NCBI RefSeq assembly: GCF_024347415.1
Contig: NZ_AP025476.1
Span: 682,001-746,000 of the forward strand
DNA length: 64,000 nt
Source of the DNA: Vibrio crassostreae
GTDB lineage: Bacteria > Pseudomonadota > Gammaproteobacteria > Enterobacterales > Vibrionaceae
Direction of reading: 5' to 3'
Part shown: piece after piece, positions 47,976-56,280 of the stretch
Numbering within the stretch: the stretch's first letter is position 1
Layout: each line of letters opens with the position of its first letter
Translations under genes and position numbers: made by a program
The notes under the pieces: model-generated
Seen by the model: the letters and a program-made list of their open reading frames with translations, nothing else
Told to the model about the DNA's origin: nothing
Databases searched by the model: none

Positions 47976-49544
47976 ATGCTGCTTTTGAAGCTGAAACCCG
48001 CAGATAAAATGATTGTCATATCTCTTTTAAAGTCATCAGAGCTTGATGATCATTTTTGCAAGCGTATTGGTGATATTGCCTCGGAGTACAGCATTAAGAC
48101 TCAAACTGTAAGTGCTCTTCTAAGGCAACTAGTTAGTGAGGGCTACCTGCTCGTTGAGCAGGTATATCAGGGGCGAGGTTCTGGCTATCGTGAGTACAAA
48201 TTTACTGACGCCATGAAAAGTTATTCTCTGTCAGAGCCTCTAATCTGGTGGACATTAAACAGTGGTAGTGACTTTCCCGGTGTGAAATATATTGTTGAGA
48301 ACAGGTATTCATGCGCACATCAGAAGAACGATGGAGGTAAGTCAGGTTTGATGCTCACAGCACCTCAGCGTTTGATGCTGCTTACATTTCTAAAGATTTG
48401 GGATGAGACAGGAAGCGAGCTTGGCTACGTGGAAGTCAGTGCGAATGAAATATGTCAGCAAATGGGTATTCGCGGAGATAGGTTTAAGTCCCTAATAAAA
48501 AAGCTTAAAGATTGGGGTATCTTCCGGAAGGTTGTATCGGGCCAGTCCAACAGACAGCTTTTTGGTAAAACGAAAACTCGCTACTATTTTAATTTGTCAC
48601 ATGCTTTGTTTGATGAGCTAAGAGAACCGTCCAGTTTAGTTGTAAATCTAAATGGTGAGTTTGATGACTGTGTGCAAACTGAAGCGTCAGCATTACTTTC
48701 GATGAGTGGGCTTTTTAACTGGGATGAGCTCGCTAAGCAAAAAAACAGGATAGCTCTTGCTGAAAATCCTGATGAGGCACGTAAGGAACAACAGAAACTG
48801 TCAGAGCTTCAGTATGAACTATCGAAAGTACGTTTCCCATCCCACGCGCAAGTTATCGCAAACGGCTTAGGCTTTCTATCCTTCAGACAACTCTTTGAGA
48901 ATGTGACTTCGCATGATCGTCTTCAGTTATGGATGTGTGATATTGCATCTGCGATTTTAACTCATAGCTGGGACAGTATTGATAAGCTCGATGGAAACAT
49001 TGTGGTTAAGGACCTACTTTCATGGGAGTCAGTATTTCCAAAGAGTATGGTGATAAATAATGACCAAAAAAAACATGCAATGCTTCTTTGCCGACGAGTA
49101 CTCCAGCAAACCAAGCAACTTATCCTTTTTGAGAATGAGCCAGAAATGAGTGAACCACAAAGACTTTACGGAAACCTTATACAGCTAGCACTGTACGTGT
49201 CAGCGATGATAGCTCGAAGATGTAAGTCCTTTTTGATGTTGGTATATGGTTATGACTTTTTACCTGATGAGGTTGTGCTCGTTCCTACTCACGGCTTTGG
49301 TGAGCGAATTTCCCATTTTGAAATTAGGTATGCCCATTCAACGTTGCAACGTCGCACAGAGTTGGTTATTTCAAATGCGGTATCTGTGGAAGGCAGCGCT
49401 CTAAAACGAAAGGACGAGGGGGATGTTATCTATACCGATGTCAATGTGTATAGTTGGGAGTCGATTGCACAAAAAGTGTTGAGAGGCCATTCGGATTTAC
49501 ATCCGGAGTTTGATGGATTGAAGAAAAGAAACACTAAGAAATAA
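47976..49544 (+). CDS. Hypothetical protein with two winged-helix-like regions
   Basis: 522 aa, no named family recognised. The N-terminus (residues about 8-75) reads as a winged helix: RIGDIASEYSIKTQTVSALL followed by a YLLVEQVYQGRGSGYREYKF wing. A second HTH-like block lies near residues 128-190 (VSANEICQQMGIRGDRFKSL). The C-terminal half is soluble and of unknown fold. Position next to repeats suggests a regulator or replication/maintenance protein. Start ATG 47976 has only a weak ribosome-binding site. Confidence 0.5.
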   Translation: MLLLKLKPADKMIVISLLKSSELDDHFCKRIGDIASEYSIKTQTVSALLRQLVSEGYLLVEQVYQGRGSGYREYKFTDAMKSYSLSEPLIWWTLNSGSDFPGVKYIVENRYSCAHQKNDGGKSGLMLTAPQRLMLLTFLKIWDETGSELGYVEVSANEICQQMGIRGDRFKSLIKKLKDWGIFRKVVSGQSNRQLFGKTKTRYYFNLSHALFDELREPSSLVVNLNGEFDDCVQTEASALLSMSGLFNWDELAKQKNRIALAENPDEARKEQQKLSELQYELSKVRFPSHAQVIANGLGFLSFRQLFENVTSHDRLQLWMCDIASAILTHSWDSIDKLDGNIVVKDLLSWESVFPKSMVINNDQKKHAMLLCRRVLQQTKQLILFENEPEMSEPQRLYGNLIQLALYVSAMIARRCKSFLMLVYGYDFLPDEVVLVPTHGFGERISHFEIRYAHSTLQRRTELVISNAVSVEGSALKRKDEGDVIYTDVNVYSWESIAQKVLRGHSDLHPEFDGLKKRNTKK

Positions 49545-49740
49545 GTTCATCGCTTTTTGCCGCTTAAATTACCGACTAGCCGGGGATGTAGTAGGCATAA
49601 ACCCAGCTAAACACCTGAAGACAGAATGTAGGAAAAGGTAATATATACTTACCCCAGCCACACTGTTCGCTACCATAGCTGAGATAAAAAATATCGATAC
49701 AGCTTCTTCTTGTAGACCTAAACATCTACAGGAGAGGTAC

Positions 49741-50445
49741 ATGTCCAGTTATTCCATCCATCAAGGTTCCCTGTTCAATGGGCTACCAATTAATAGGCGC
49801 TACTCATTGATAACTCGTTATCTCGAACAAACACATCGAGTACTGAACGATGCGTTACTAGAACACCCAAGAAGTTTTATCTTCCCTGTACTACTTAGAG
49901 TGCCAGTGGATACCGAGAGTCAGTTGAATTTAGAGCAATTGATTACTCGATTTGTTGAAGGTGTTAAACAACGAGTCCAGCGTACTGTGGAGCGTAGAAG
50001 GAAAGCAGTTAATAGAGTCCATTCTACTTCGGTTAGATATGTTTGGTGTCGAGAGCAGGACAGCTCAAACCACCAGTACTATCACGTATTCTTCTTACTG
50101 AATGGACAAACTTTTCATCGATTGGGTGATTTTAGCTATCAGAATAAAAACCACCTGAGATATATACTCTCTGAAGCTTGGTCAAGAGTACTGGATATGG
50201 CTATAGATGATAACCAAGGGCTGGTGGAGTTTCCCGGTAAGCCTGTCATGCTCAACGTACAGGAGATTCCAGCTACTGAACAATATTGTCGTTATCTTCA
50301 AAGGAAAGTGAGTGTTTATGAGTCAGTGTTCTACTGGATGAGCTACTTGGCTAAGGTTGATACGAAGCAGTACGGGAAGGGTTTTCGCAGTTACGGTTGT
50401 AGCCAAATGTCTAAATGGTCTGATAACGCGCCTTTAGAAACATAA
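49741..50445 (+). CDS. YagK/YfjJ-family (inovirus Gp2-like) protein
   Basis: 234 aa, resembling the YagK/YfjJ C-terminal domain family found in cryptic prophages and islands. Visible landmarks are the segment YVWCREQDSSNHQYYHVFFL, AWSRVLD and the terminal KQYGKGFRSYGCSQ. The family is related to replication-initiation-type proteins, and its role in islands is not established. It has a good AGGAG site before the ATG. A TGTAGA/TCTACA hairpin overlaps that leader (about 49710-49732). Confidence 0.75.
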   Translation: MSSYSIHQGSLFNGLPINRRYSLITRYLEQTHRVLNDALLEHPRSFIFPVLLRVPVDTESQLNLEQLITRFVEGVKQRVQRTVERRRKAVNRVHSTSVRYVWCREQDSSNHQYYHVFFLLNGQTFHRLGDFSYQNKNHLRYILSEAWSRVLDMAIDDNQGLVEFPGKPVMLNVQEIPATEQYCRYLQRKVSVYESVFYWMSYLAKVDTKQYGKGFRSYGCSQMSKWSDNAPLET

Positions 50446-50478
50446 TATATCCTTAAAGCCTTGCTTGGTAAGGGGGGC

Positions 50479-50508
50479 AAAAAAAGAAGGTCAGTAGCTG
50501 ACCTTCTT
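50479..50508 (-). terminator. Terminator for the island lipoprotein gene
   Basis: AAGAAGGTCAG / CTGACCTTCTT with a 2-4 base loop is followed on the minus strand by TTTTTTT. It is also convergent with the YagK-like gene. Confidence 0.82.
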
Positions 50509-50517
50509 GATATGTGG

Positions 50518-51960
50518 TTACGATTCGCAATTATCTCCAGTTTTAGGAACCCAGTTCGAGCCTCCATCGAAAGAACACTGTTCAGAGTAAGTACCGTTAG
50601 CGAATACGGTAGTACGAGACCACGCGTTAGTGTTGGTGTGAGTTGTAGTCATTTGGGCTACATCGTCGTTTGGATTCATTACTGATTGGATACGGCTCCA
50701 TGTAGACGCACCATACGAGTCTTCGTTAGCGAAGTCTGTGCTGATAAAGTTTACTGCATCTAGTTCAGAAGCTGCCACGTTAGCAGGGTTAACTTTCACT
50801 AGGTGTGCTAAGCCAGTATCAGTAGTGCTCGTGAAGAAGTGTTGTGATGTAGTATTGCTGTTAGCTGTTTTAACACGAGTAGTTAGTTGTTGTGCTACAG
50901 AACCAACATGTGCATTCCAATCAACTGCGTCGCATGCAGAAGCTGTAACTTCAGGCGCTGTGAATGTATTGCGTACACCGAAGCCAGTTTCTTGGTCTTG
51001 TTCTATCCACTCGTTAGCTACGCAGCGAGTGTTGTCTACAGTGTCAGAAAATAGAGTGGTCCATTCGTAAGTAAGACCGTTCACTGTTTCTTTACTGCCT
51101 TTGTAGAAGCCAACCATACCCGTTACGGTTTTCAGGTCATCCGTTACAGACTCAGTAGATTGAGACCAACCAGACTCACCAAAGTTTAGGTAAATCTCTT
51201 TGTACCAGCCCGGAGCATACTCGCTACGTTCATCCCATTCACCGTTGAAGTACTCAACCCATGCTAGTTGCGCATTAGGGTTAGCTGCTTCAATAGCCAC
51301 GGTGTCAGCGTAAGATGCTTGCATTGATGGAACTAGAGCTACTGCTTTTGCGTGTAGGTCAGTGTCGCCCGCTTCAATGTAATCCCCATATAATTCATCA
51401 ACAGTAACGTTGTAGCGCTGAGCTACACGGAACTCTTGCTCTTGAACTCTAGCCTTGATTCGTTCACGAAGCTCATAGTTATCTTTCACTTCAGTGCACG
51501 TTAAGGTGGTCCCTTCAGAGTACAGCTCATTTTGGATTGTATCCCAAATGATAGTCGTGAGAGGGGTGGTGTTCATTATTTCCTCATCTGTCGCCACAGT
51601 GAATCGTGGTGGATAAATCATTTGGTAAGCTTCAGTTACTTCACCGTAGTCAGAATCGATTGCACCAACAGGTACATCAATGACAGCAGGAACGTAATCT
51701 TCACAGCCACCGAATCGACCATCTACTAGCATTGACCATTTACCATCACTATCGGTGAAGAAGTTGGGTTCGCCGACATCAAACTTCTTGTTGTAGTTAA
51801 TATCCAAATAGACGTGAGCACCTTCAATGTACCCATCAATAGCTGTTCCTTTTAGAGTGGTCCCTGTTGACGATGAAGCAGTGTCGGAGCCTCCACCTCC
51901 ACAGGCGATTAAAGAGGCAGACAAGACCGTTGCTGCAATAGACGTAGTATATGACTTCAT
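50518..51960 (-). CDS. Island-encoded lipoprotein of unknown function
   Basis: 480 aa. The signal peptide has a lipobox (ASLIAC, lipidated Cys about residue 20) followed by GGGGSDTASSS, typical of surface lipoproteins. Residues about 38-75 look like a carboxypeptidase-regulatory-like beta domain with a Ca-binding-type loop (YLDINYNKKFDVGEPNF). The rest contains several cysteines and aromatic residues but no recognised catalytic motif. It is a self-contained transcription unit and probably cargo. Confidence 0.7.
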   Translation of the reverse strand: MKSYTTSIAATVLSASLIACGGGGSDTASSSTGTTLKGTAIDGYIEGAHVYLDINYNKKFDVGEPNFFTDSDGKWSMLVDGRFGGCEDYVPAVIDVPVGAIDSDYGEVTEAYQMIYPPRFTVATDEEIMNTTPLTTIIWDTIQNELYSEGTTLTCTEVKDNYELRERIKARVQEQEFRVAQRYNVTVDELYGDYIEAGDTDLHAKAVALVPSMQASYADTVAIEAANPNAQLAWVEYFNGEWDERSEYAPGWYKEIYLNFGESGWSQSTESVTDDLKTVTGMVGFYKGSKETVNGLTYEWTTLFSDTVDNTRCVANEWIEQDQETGFGVRNTFTAPEVTASACDAVDWNAHVGSVAQQLTTRVKTANSNTTSQHFFTSTTDTGLAHLVKVNPANVAASELDAVNFISTDFANEDSYGASTWSRIQSVMNPNDDVAQMTTTHTNTNAWSRTTVFANGTYSEQCSFDGGSNWVPKTGDNCES

Positions 51961-52064
51961 AATGTTTCCTTTTTAGTAAATTTAAGAGAGTGAAGCTGGG
52001 TCGTTAGTAACTTGTTCGCGATTTACGGCCACCAAACCAGTGAGCTTGGTGGTCATGGGTAGGT

Positions 52065-52781
52065 TTAGAAAGAATCGAGAGATTGTAGGTAGTTGATAAC
52101 CCCAACTTCCGTTGATATCTCAAAGGTGAATGTCGACACAGAGGCGCGCTGTATAGTTTCTATATCAATGTGTTGATAGGTTTTATCTGACTGCTGGTAC
52201 ACGACAACGAAAGCATTAGCTTGTGCCCAGAAGCACAATGGCTCTATCGATAACGTACCTTCTGCAATGATGAGGTTGACGATATGTTGGTTTGTGATCC
52301 CGTAGCTGAGTTGCTCAAAGACGGTATTGAATGAAGCACTATAGTTTCGTTTTAGTATTGGGTTAGACGCCACCATGGCATACGGTGGCCTACGATTGAC
52401 GTTCGTTAAGGCATTCCGTGTTTTCAGGTTGTGGATTTCTGTAAAAACAGAATTAATGGTTGATGTGTATTCTGCTGGGAAACTACTGGTTAACCAGCTT
52501 TCAGCAAGGTGAAGCAAAATACTTTCTCTTGGTCCAAATGTTTTTAGCGGTTGTGCTGCCCGGTGATAACCGTAAGGCCGATCACGAGTGTCTTTCTTAA
52601 CCCCCAAGTGTTTAACCAAGATCTCCAGATTCCGTTGGACAGTGCGAATATCACGGACTAATCCAATTGCTGAAATTTGGAGTTGTATTTCTTGTGCCGT
52701 TACCTTGTGTGAATGTGGTACACGATTGTATATCTCAAAAAGCAGAGATACGTGTTCAGATAGATTAGGTTTCGTTGCCAT
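52065..52781 (-). CDS. WYL-like transcriptional regulator
   Basis: 238 aa. An N-terminal winged helix (about residues 8-70, IRTVQRNLEILVKHLGVKK) is followed by a central domain. A C-terminal segment (TLSIEPLCFWAQANAFVVVY, then IDIETIQRASVS) resembles the WYL core. WYL regulators often control defence islands by sensing ligands or nucleic acid. The canonical W-Y-L triplet itself is degenerate, so the assignment is moderate. A hairpin (GGCCACCAA / TTGGTGGTC, 52028-52054) lies just after the stop. Confidence 0.65.
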   Translation of the reverse strand: MATKPNLSEHVSLLFEIYNRVPHSHKVTAQEIQLQISAIGLVRDIRTVQRNLEILVKHLGVKKDTRDRPYGYHRAAQPLKTFGPRESILLHLAESWLTSSFPAEYTSTINSVFTEIHNLKTRNALTNVNRRPPYAMVASNPILKRNYSASFNTVFEQLSYGITNQHIVNLIIAEGTLSIEPLCFWAQANAFVVVYQQSDKTYQHIDIETIQRASVSTFTFEISTEVGVINYLQSLDSF

Positions 52782-53298
52782 AATTCATTAGGTTATAAAC
52801 ACGGTGGACCATCGAAGTGAATCAATTGAAGTCAGTTCGAATGTGTTCGCGTGAAGTAAATAATGGTGATGGTAGTGAGCGAGCGGGCATTACTTGTCGG
52901 CTGAAAAATCGAGTATTCGATTTGTGTAAATGATCACGGATTGTGCAACTGGATGTCTTTTCAAGGGAGGTATAAGGCTGGCGGTTGCTAGCATTGAGAT
53001 TTTTTACTCAACTTACCTATATCTATGAGAGTAGTGAGTCATCATTGCTCTTGGCCCTAGCACTTTCGAGTACTAGGGTCAGGTGCGTAGAGAGATAGGT
53101 AAAAAAGGCTTGGGTCTCTATAAAGGAATTGGAGTACGTAGTACGACATCCTTATTTCTTTTTTCTCTTCTCTTTTGACTTTGATTGTAACCACTAAAAA
53201 TGGATGAGTAATGTAATCTTCATTCATGCAATGAGATTTAAAGTACAGGTGCAGTAGCAACACCTGTACCTACCATTGAGGGTGTATCAAGCTTGGTA
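52782..53298. other. Intergenic region in the island
   Basis: 517 bp without a convincing gene. An inverted repeat (CCCTAG / CTAGGG, about 53054-53077) could terminate the DUF2787 transcript. The promoter of the WYL-like gene is expected near 52790-52850. Confidence 0.4.
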
Positions 53299-53742
53299 TC
53301 AATTACTTATTTCAATCTGATCATAAGACTCCATATCTAAGTACGACAGAAAGTTACTCTCCCATATCTTGTAGAAATCATTGATCCCATAAGCATCGAT
53401 TGCTTGCCACCCCATAGGGGCAATGAACGCTTGTCCGTTAGCAATATCAAAATCCACATTACGCTCTAGCTCTGGGTAGACGTTGCCTTGGTAAGCGAAG
53501 TCCGTGAGGTATTGGATTTGATACTGGCTCTCATTTTCTTTCAACAACATGATTTCTACTGGGTGATAGCCTCCCGCTTCAGCACTGTAAGTGGTATCTC
53601 GAAAGTTAATGGTGAGGCTTTCACAGTCCTTCTTGGTTGGGTTCTGTTTCCAGAATGTCTCCATCTTGCTTTTCAACAGGCTCTTAAGCTTCTGAGAGAC
53701 TGGCGAGTATGGCGCTGTGATGGTGAGTGTTTGAGGTTTCAT
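53299..53742 (-). CDS. DUF2787 family protein (copy 1)
   Basis: 147 aa from ATG 53742, five codons inside the longest frame, directly after a GGAAA site. It matches the DUF2787 pattern seen in vibrio islands: LTINFRDTTYSAEAGGYHPVEIMLLKE cut as FRDTTYSAEAGGYHPVEI, then YLTDFAYQGNVYPELE and DFD. The function of DUF2787 is unknown. It follows copy 2 and radC on the same strand and has its own upstream motif shared with radC. Confidence 0.72.
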   Translation of the reverse strand: MKPQTLTITAPYSPVSQKLKSLLKSKMETFWKQNPTKKDCESLTINFRDTTYSAEAGGYHPVEIMLLKENESQYQIQYLTDFAYQGNVYPELERNVDFDIANGQAFIAPMGWQAIDAYGINDFYKIWESNFLSYLDMESYDQIEISN

Positions 53743-53776
53743 AGTTTTTCCTTTCAATCGTTTTGTTCAGGTCAAT

Positions 53777-53807
53777 GATATGTATCTGAGTTTGGTTTGA
53801 ATCGAAT
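53777..53807 (-). promoter_or_regulatory. Shared upstream motif, copy A (before DUF2787 copy 1)
   Basis: On the minus strand ATTCGATTCAAAC...TACATATCATTG. A second copy precedes radC (54781-54814). TACATA could be a -10 box, but the similarity extends beyond promoter hexamers, which suggests a common operator. Confidence 0.5.
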
Positions 53808-53840
53808 GTGGAGGGGATGTTTGAAGCTGAGAGACAGTGG

Positions 53841-54275
53841 CTATTGGAATTGACTGACAACCGTTAACGTCTGTGTATCGAACTGTGATGCCTTTAGGTG
53901 ATTGGTGAACGCCTTAAGCCAGCTAATGAAGAGCGACTGCACCTCAGGCCGATTGAGCTCGCATCGTTGGATGTCTGGTTGGTAGAACCATTGATGCTTG
54001 AAGTTGAAGTACAAAGCTACATCAACACTCTCAGCTTCTGGTGTGGGGTAATCAAAAGAAGCGACAAACCGCACTTCCCAAGGTTCGTTAGGGTTAGCCC
54101 GTTCAAGTTGCACCTCTATGGGCTGTATCCCGCTTCGGTTGCGATAGAAGCTTGCGACCTTGAGATTAAGCGCCACTCGTTTTGTTTCGGTGGGAATGTC
54201 ATATTGCTCAATCAAGAGCTCGACAAGCTGGTGGAATAAGTCGAGTTTAAAATTACGTTTGATACTACGATTCAT
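53841..54275 (-). CDS. DUF2787-like protein (copy 2)
   Basis: 144 aa from ATG 54275, which overlaps the radC stop (ATGA), so translation is coupled to radC. It shares the DUF2787 core with copy 1: FYRNRSGIQPIEVQLER and WEVRFVASFDYP, with little other identity. This makes it a divergent paralogue rather than a recent duplicate. Function unknown. Confidence 0.65.
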   Translation of the reverse strand: MNRSIKRNFKLDLFHQLVELLIEQYDIPTETKRVALNLKVASFYRNRSGIQPIEVQLERANPNEPWEVRFVASFDYPTPEAESVDVALYFNFKHQWFYQPDIQRCELNRPEVQSLFISWLKAFTNHLKASQFDTQTLTVVSQFQ

Positions 54276-54748
54276 AACCAACCTCTCTCAGCAAAAGACA
54301 CACAATCACTGCCCACCACAATGTGGTCGAGTACTCGCACATCAACCAGTGCTAAAGCATCCTTTAAACGCTCTGTAATGCGCCTATCAGCTTGTGATGG
54401 GTTGGAATCACCTGATGGATGGTTATGAGCAAAAATCACCGCTGAGGCGTTTCTCTCAAGTACCAACTTCACCACTTCTCGTGGATACACTGAAGCGCTG
54501 TCTATCGTGCCAAAGAACAACTCATTGAATTCAATCAACTGATGTTGGTTGTTGAGCAACATAACCCCAAAGACTTCTCTCTCATATTCTCCTAGCTTGC
54601 AGCGTAGAAAGGCTTTCGTGTCATTCGGACGTGTAAAGGCATCTCCGCTTACCAATCGACTCTCTAAAATCTCAACGGCTTTCTCTAATATCTGGTGCTC
54701 TGAGACAGCCCCTTGAAATGAATAATGTTTACTGTTTGATTTGTGCAT
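54272..54748 (-). CDS. radC: RadC-family JAB/MPN domain protein
   Basis: 158 aa from ATG 54748 (site AGAAGGAAT upstream). The metal motif HNHPSGDSNPSQAD is intact, with VFGVMLLNNQHQLIEFNELF before it and DHIVVG after it. It lacks the helix-hairpin-helix N-terminus of chromosomal RadC, as is typical for island and prophage copies. Despite the name, a repair role is not supported; some members affect natural transformation or act with mobile elements. Confidence 0.88.
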   Translation of the reverse strand: MHKSNSKHYSFQGAVSEHQILEKAVEILESRLVSGDAFTRPNDTKAFLRCKLGEYEREVFGVMLLNNQHQLIEFNELFFGTIDSASVYPREVVKLVLERNASAVIFAHNHPSGDSNPSQADRRITERLKDALALVDVRVLDHIVVGSDCVSFAERGWL

Positions 54749-54780
54749 AAATGAATTCCTTCTAATGGTCATACGCACTT

Positions 54781-54814
54781 CGATGATATGTACTCGAATT
54801 TTCTTTGAATCGAT
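54781..54814 (-). promoter_or_regulatory. Shared upstream motif, copy B (before radC)
   Basis: On the minus strand AATCGATTCAAAG...TACATATCATCG, matching copy A. It lies 33-66 bp before the radC start, a promoter-like position. Confidence 0.5.
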
Positions 54815-54917
54815 TTTTAGTCAGGCGATGTGAGAGACGTGGACTCACTGAGACCTTCTCGGACTTTTTTTACTGACTGCCCTTCATCTTTGAACGATAT
54901 AGATGAGGGACATCACA

Positions 54918-55127
54918 ATGAATATTCGATTAATCCGTTTGAAAGAAGTCATGCACGTAACTGGATTGGCGAGAGCCACCATCTACAAGTACATGAACGA
55001 AGGGACCTTTCCTAAAAGTGTATCTCTAGGAGGAAGGGCTACGGCTTGGGAGATATCAGAAATAGAAGAGTGGGTGTTGGAGCGTATAAGGGAGCGTGAT
55101 GAAGGGATAGATGGGGAAGCTGCATGA
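54918..55127 (+). CDS. AlpA-family regulator (copy 1)
   Basis: 69 aa from ATG 54918. It is an AlpA/MerR-like winged helix with the pattern LIRLKEVMHVTGLARATIYK, FPKSVSLGGRATAWE and IEEWV. AlpA proteins activate excision or integrase genes in P4-like islands. It is divergent from radC and overlaps the next gene by 4 bp. Confidence 0.88.
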   Translation: MNIRLIRLKEVMHVTGLARATIYKYMNEGTFPKSVSLGGRATAWEISEIEEWVLERIRERDEGIDGEAA

Positions 55128-55690
55128 GTCTTCCTAAATCCGAGTTTTCTACTTTTCTGAACCGTTACCCTGAAGCGTTGATAGTCAAACTGAAACTCAG
55201 AGCGTCGGTACAGAAGCAAAGAGAAGGTGACCGCCTAATGCACGACTTTCTCTACCGATTACAAAAGCAGGCGAACCAGTTGAAAAAGCAAAGTCATGGC
55301 GGCTTTGCTTGCCCAATCTTAGTGAGCTTTAAGAAACTGACGGTTGAAGACAGTTCGACGCGGTTTCTGGTTGCCGTGACATTCAATCTGAAGGCATTCG
55401 GGCGGAAGTTGCCAGACGATATTAAGAAACAAGTTAAACGTTGGGTCAGTATGGCTTGGGCGAGTGCCTTAATGACAGGTAGCCATATGGTGACGCATTT
55501 AGTGCAGTTTTCTCCGGGTCAGACTTATCTCTGCTTAAGGCCGGGAAGTCCACAATACCGCGATGCCATCGAAACCCTTGAGAGAGCCTTTGCTGGTATT
55601 GGACCGGATATTACGCATCCTGCCTCACACCGTTTCCATCACCTACAAGGCTTTTTTCCCAGCAAGAAGCGCACAGTAGAGTCTGTGTAA
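55124..55690 (+). CDS. Hypothetical island protein
   Basis: 188 aa, no family recognised. It is basic, with an internal segment (KLTVEDSSTRFLVAVTFNLK) and a C-terminal HRFHHLQGFFP. It is translationally coupled to alpA copy 1 (ATGA overlap), so it probably works in the same process, perhaps island excision or replication. Confidence 0.55.
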   Translation: MSLPKSEFSTFLNRYPEALIVKLKLRASVQKQREGDRLMHDFLYRLQKQANQLKKQSHGGFACPILVSFKKLTVEDSSTRFLVAVTFNLKAFGRKLPDDIKKQVKRWVSMAWASALMTGSHMVTHLVQFSPGQTYLCLRPGSPQYRDAIETLERAFAGIGPDITHPASHRFHHLQGFFPSKKRTVESV

Positions 55691-55787
55691 CAGTGCTCTT
55701 CTCCATTTAAACGAAACCTATGCATTGCTAGAGGATGGCTGTCCTAGCTCTGGCTACCCAAATTAAAACCAAAAAGGAAAGCGGCTC

Positions 55788-56246
55788 ATGAACGAATCAC
55801 AATCAATCTACGTCAGCATTGCCATGAATCCAAACCGCAACAGCGATGCTCAGGGCAGTATCGGATTGTCCGTGTATAGCACAAGAGGCCATTTAATTGA
55901 TGAATGTCGAATTAGAGTGTTAGAGGTGGAAAGTAACACTGAACTTGAACTCTCTGCATTAGTAGAAGCTTTGAGTTACGCACAGGACGGCGATGAAGTC
56001 TTTATCAGCAGTGCGTTTTGCGAACGGGGTTATAACGAGTGGTTAGACAGGTGGAAAGCTAAAGGTTGGCGTAAGGCGGACAGAAAGTCTGTGGTCTACC
56101 GACAACTATGGCAGCAGGTAGATAGCTTGCGGTCAGAAAAGTATGTGGAAGTTCATCTGGAGAAGCTTCGGGATATGGGGAACAAAATGCAAAAGGCGAA
56201 TACCCTTGCTAAGTCCTGTTTCGATGACAAAGAACCGTTCTACTAA
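55788..56246 (+). CDS. RNase HI-like protein with degenerate active site
   Basis: 152 aa. It aligns along its length with bacterial RNase HI: SNTELELSALVEAL corresponds to TNNRMELMAAIVAL, and NEWLDRWKAKGWRKADRK to TQWIHNWKKRGWKTADKK, followed by QLWQQVDSL. Of the four metal-binding carboxylates only the E48 equivalent (E54) remains; the D10, D70 and D134 positions read A12, S74 and N138. It is therefore likely inactive as a nuclease and may bind RNA-DNA hybrids or proteins. It sits between the two alpA genes. Confidence 0.75.
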   Translation: MNESQSIYVSIAMNPNRNSDAQGSIGLSVYSTRGHLIDECRIRVLEVESNTELELSALVEALSYAQDGDEVFISSAFCERGYNEWLDRWKAKGWRKADRKSVVYRQLWQQVDSLRSEKYVEVHLEKLRDMGNKMQKANTLAKSCFDDKEPFY

Positions 56247-56280
56247 CTCAAGAAGGAAGTTAATTTCCCAGAAGCTCAAA

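Noticed and set aside
53057..53263. 68-codon open frame on the minus strand in the island gap
   Set aside because: No ribosome-binding site, no domain, and it overlaps an inverted repeat; probably chance.
55124..55690. Excisionase or replication call for the gene coupled to alpA copy 1
   Set aside because: Position suggests it, but no motif supports a specific function, so it is left as hypothetical.
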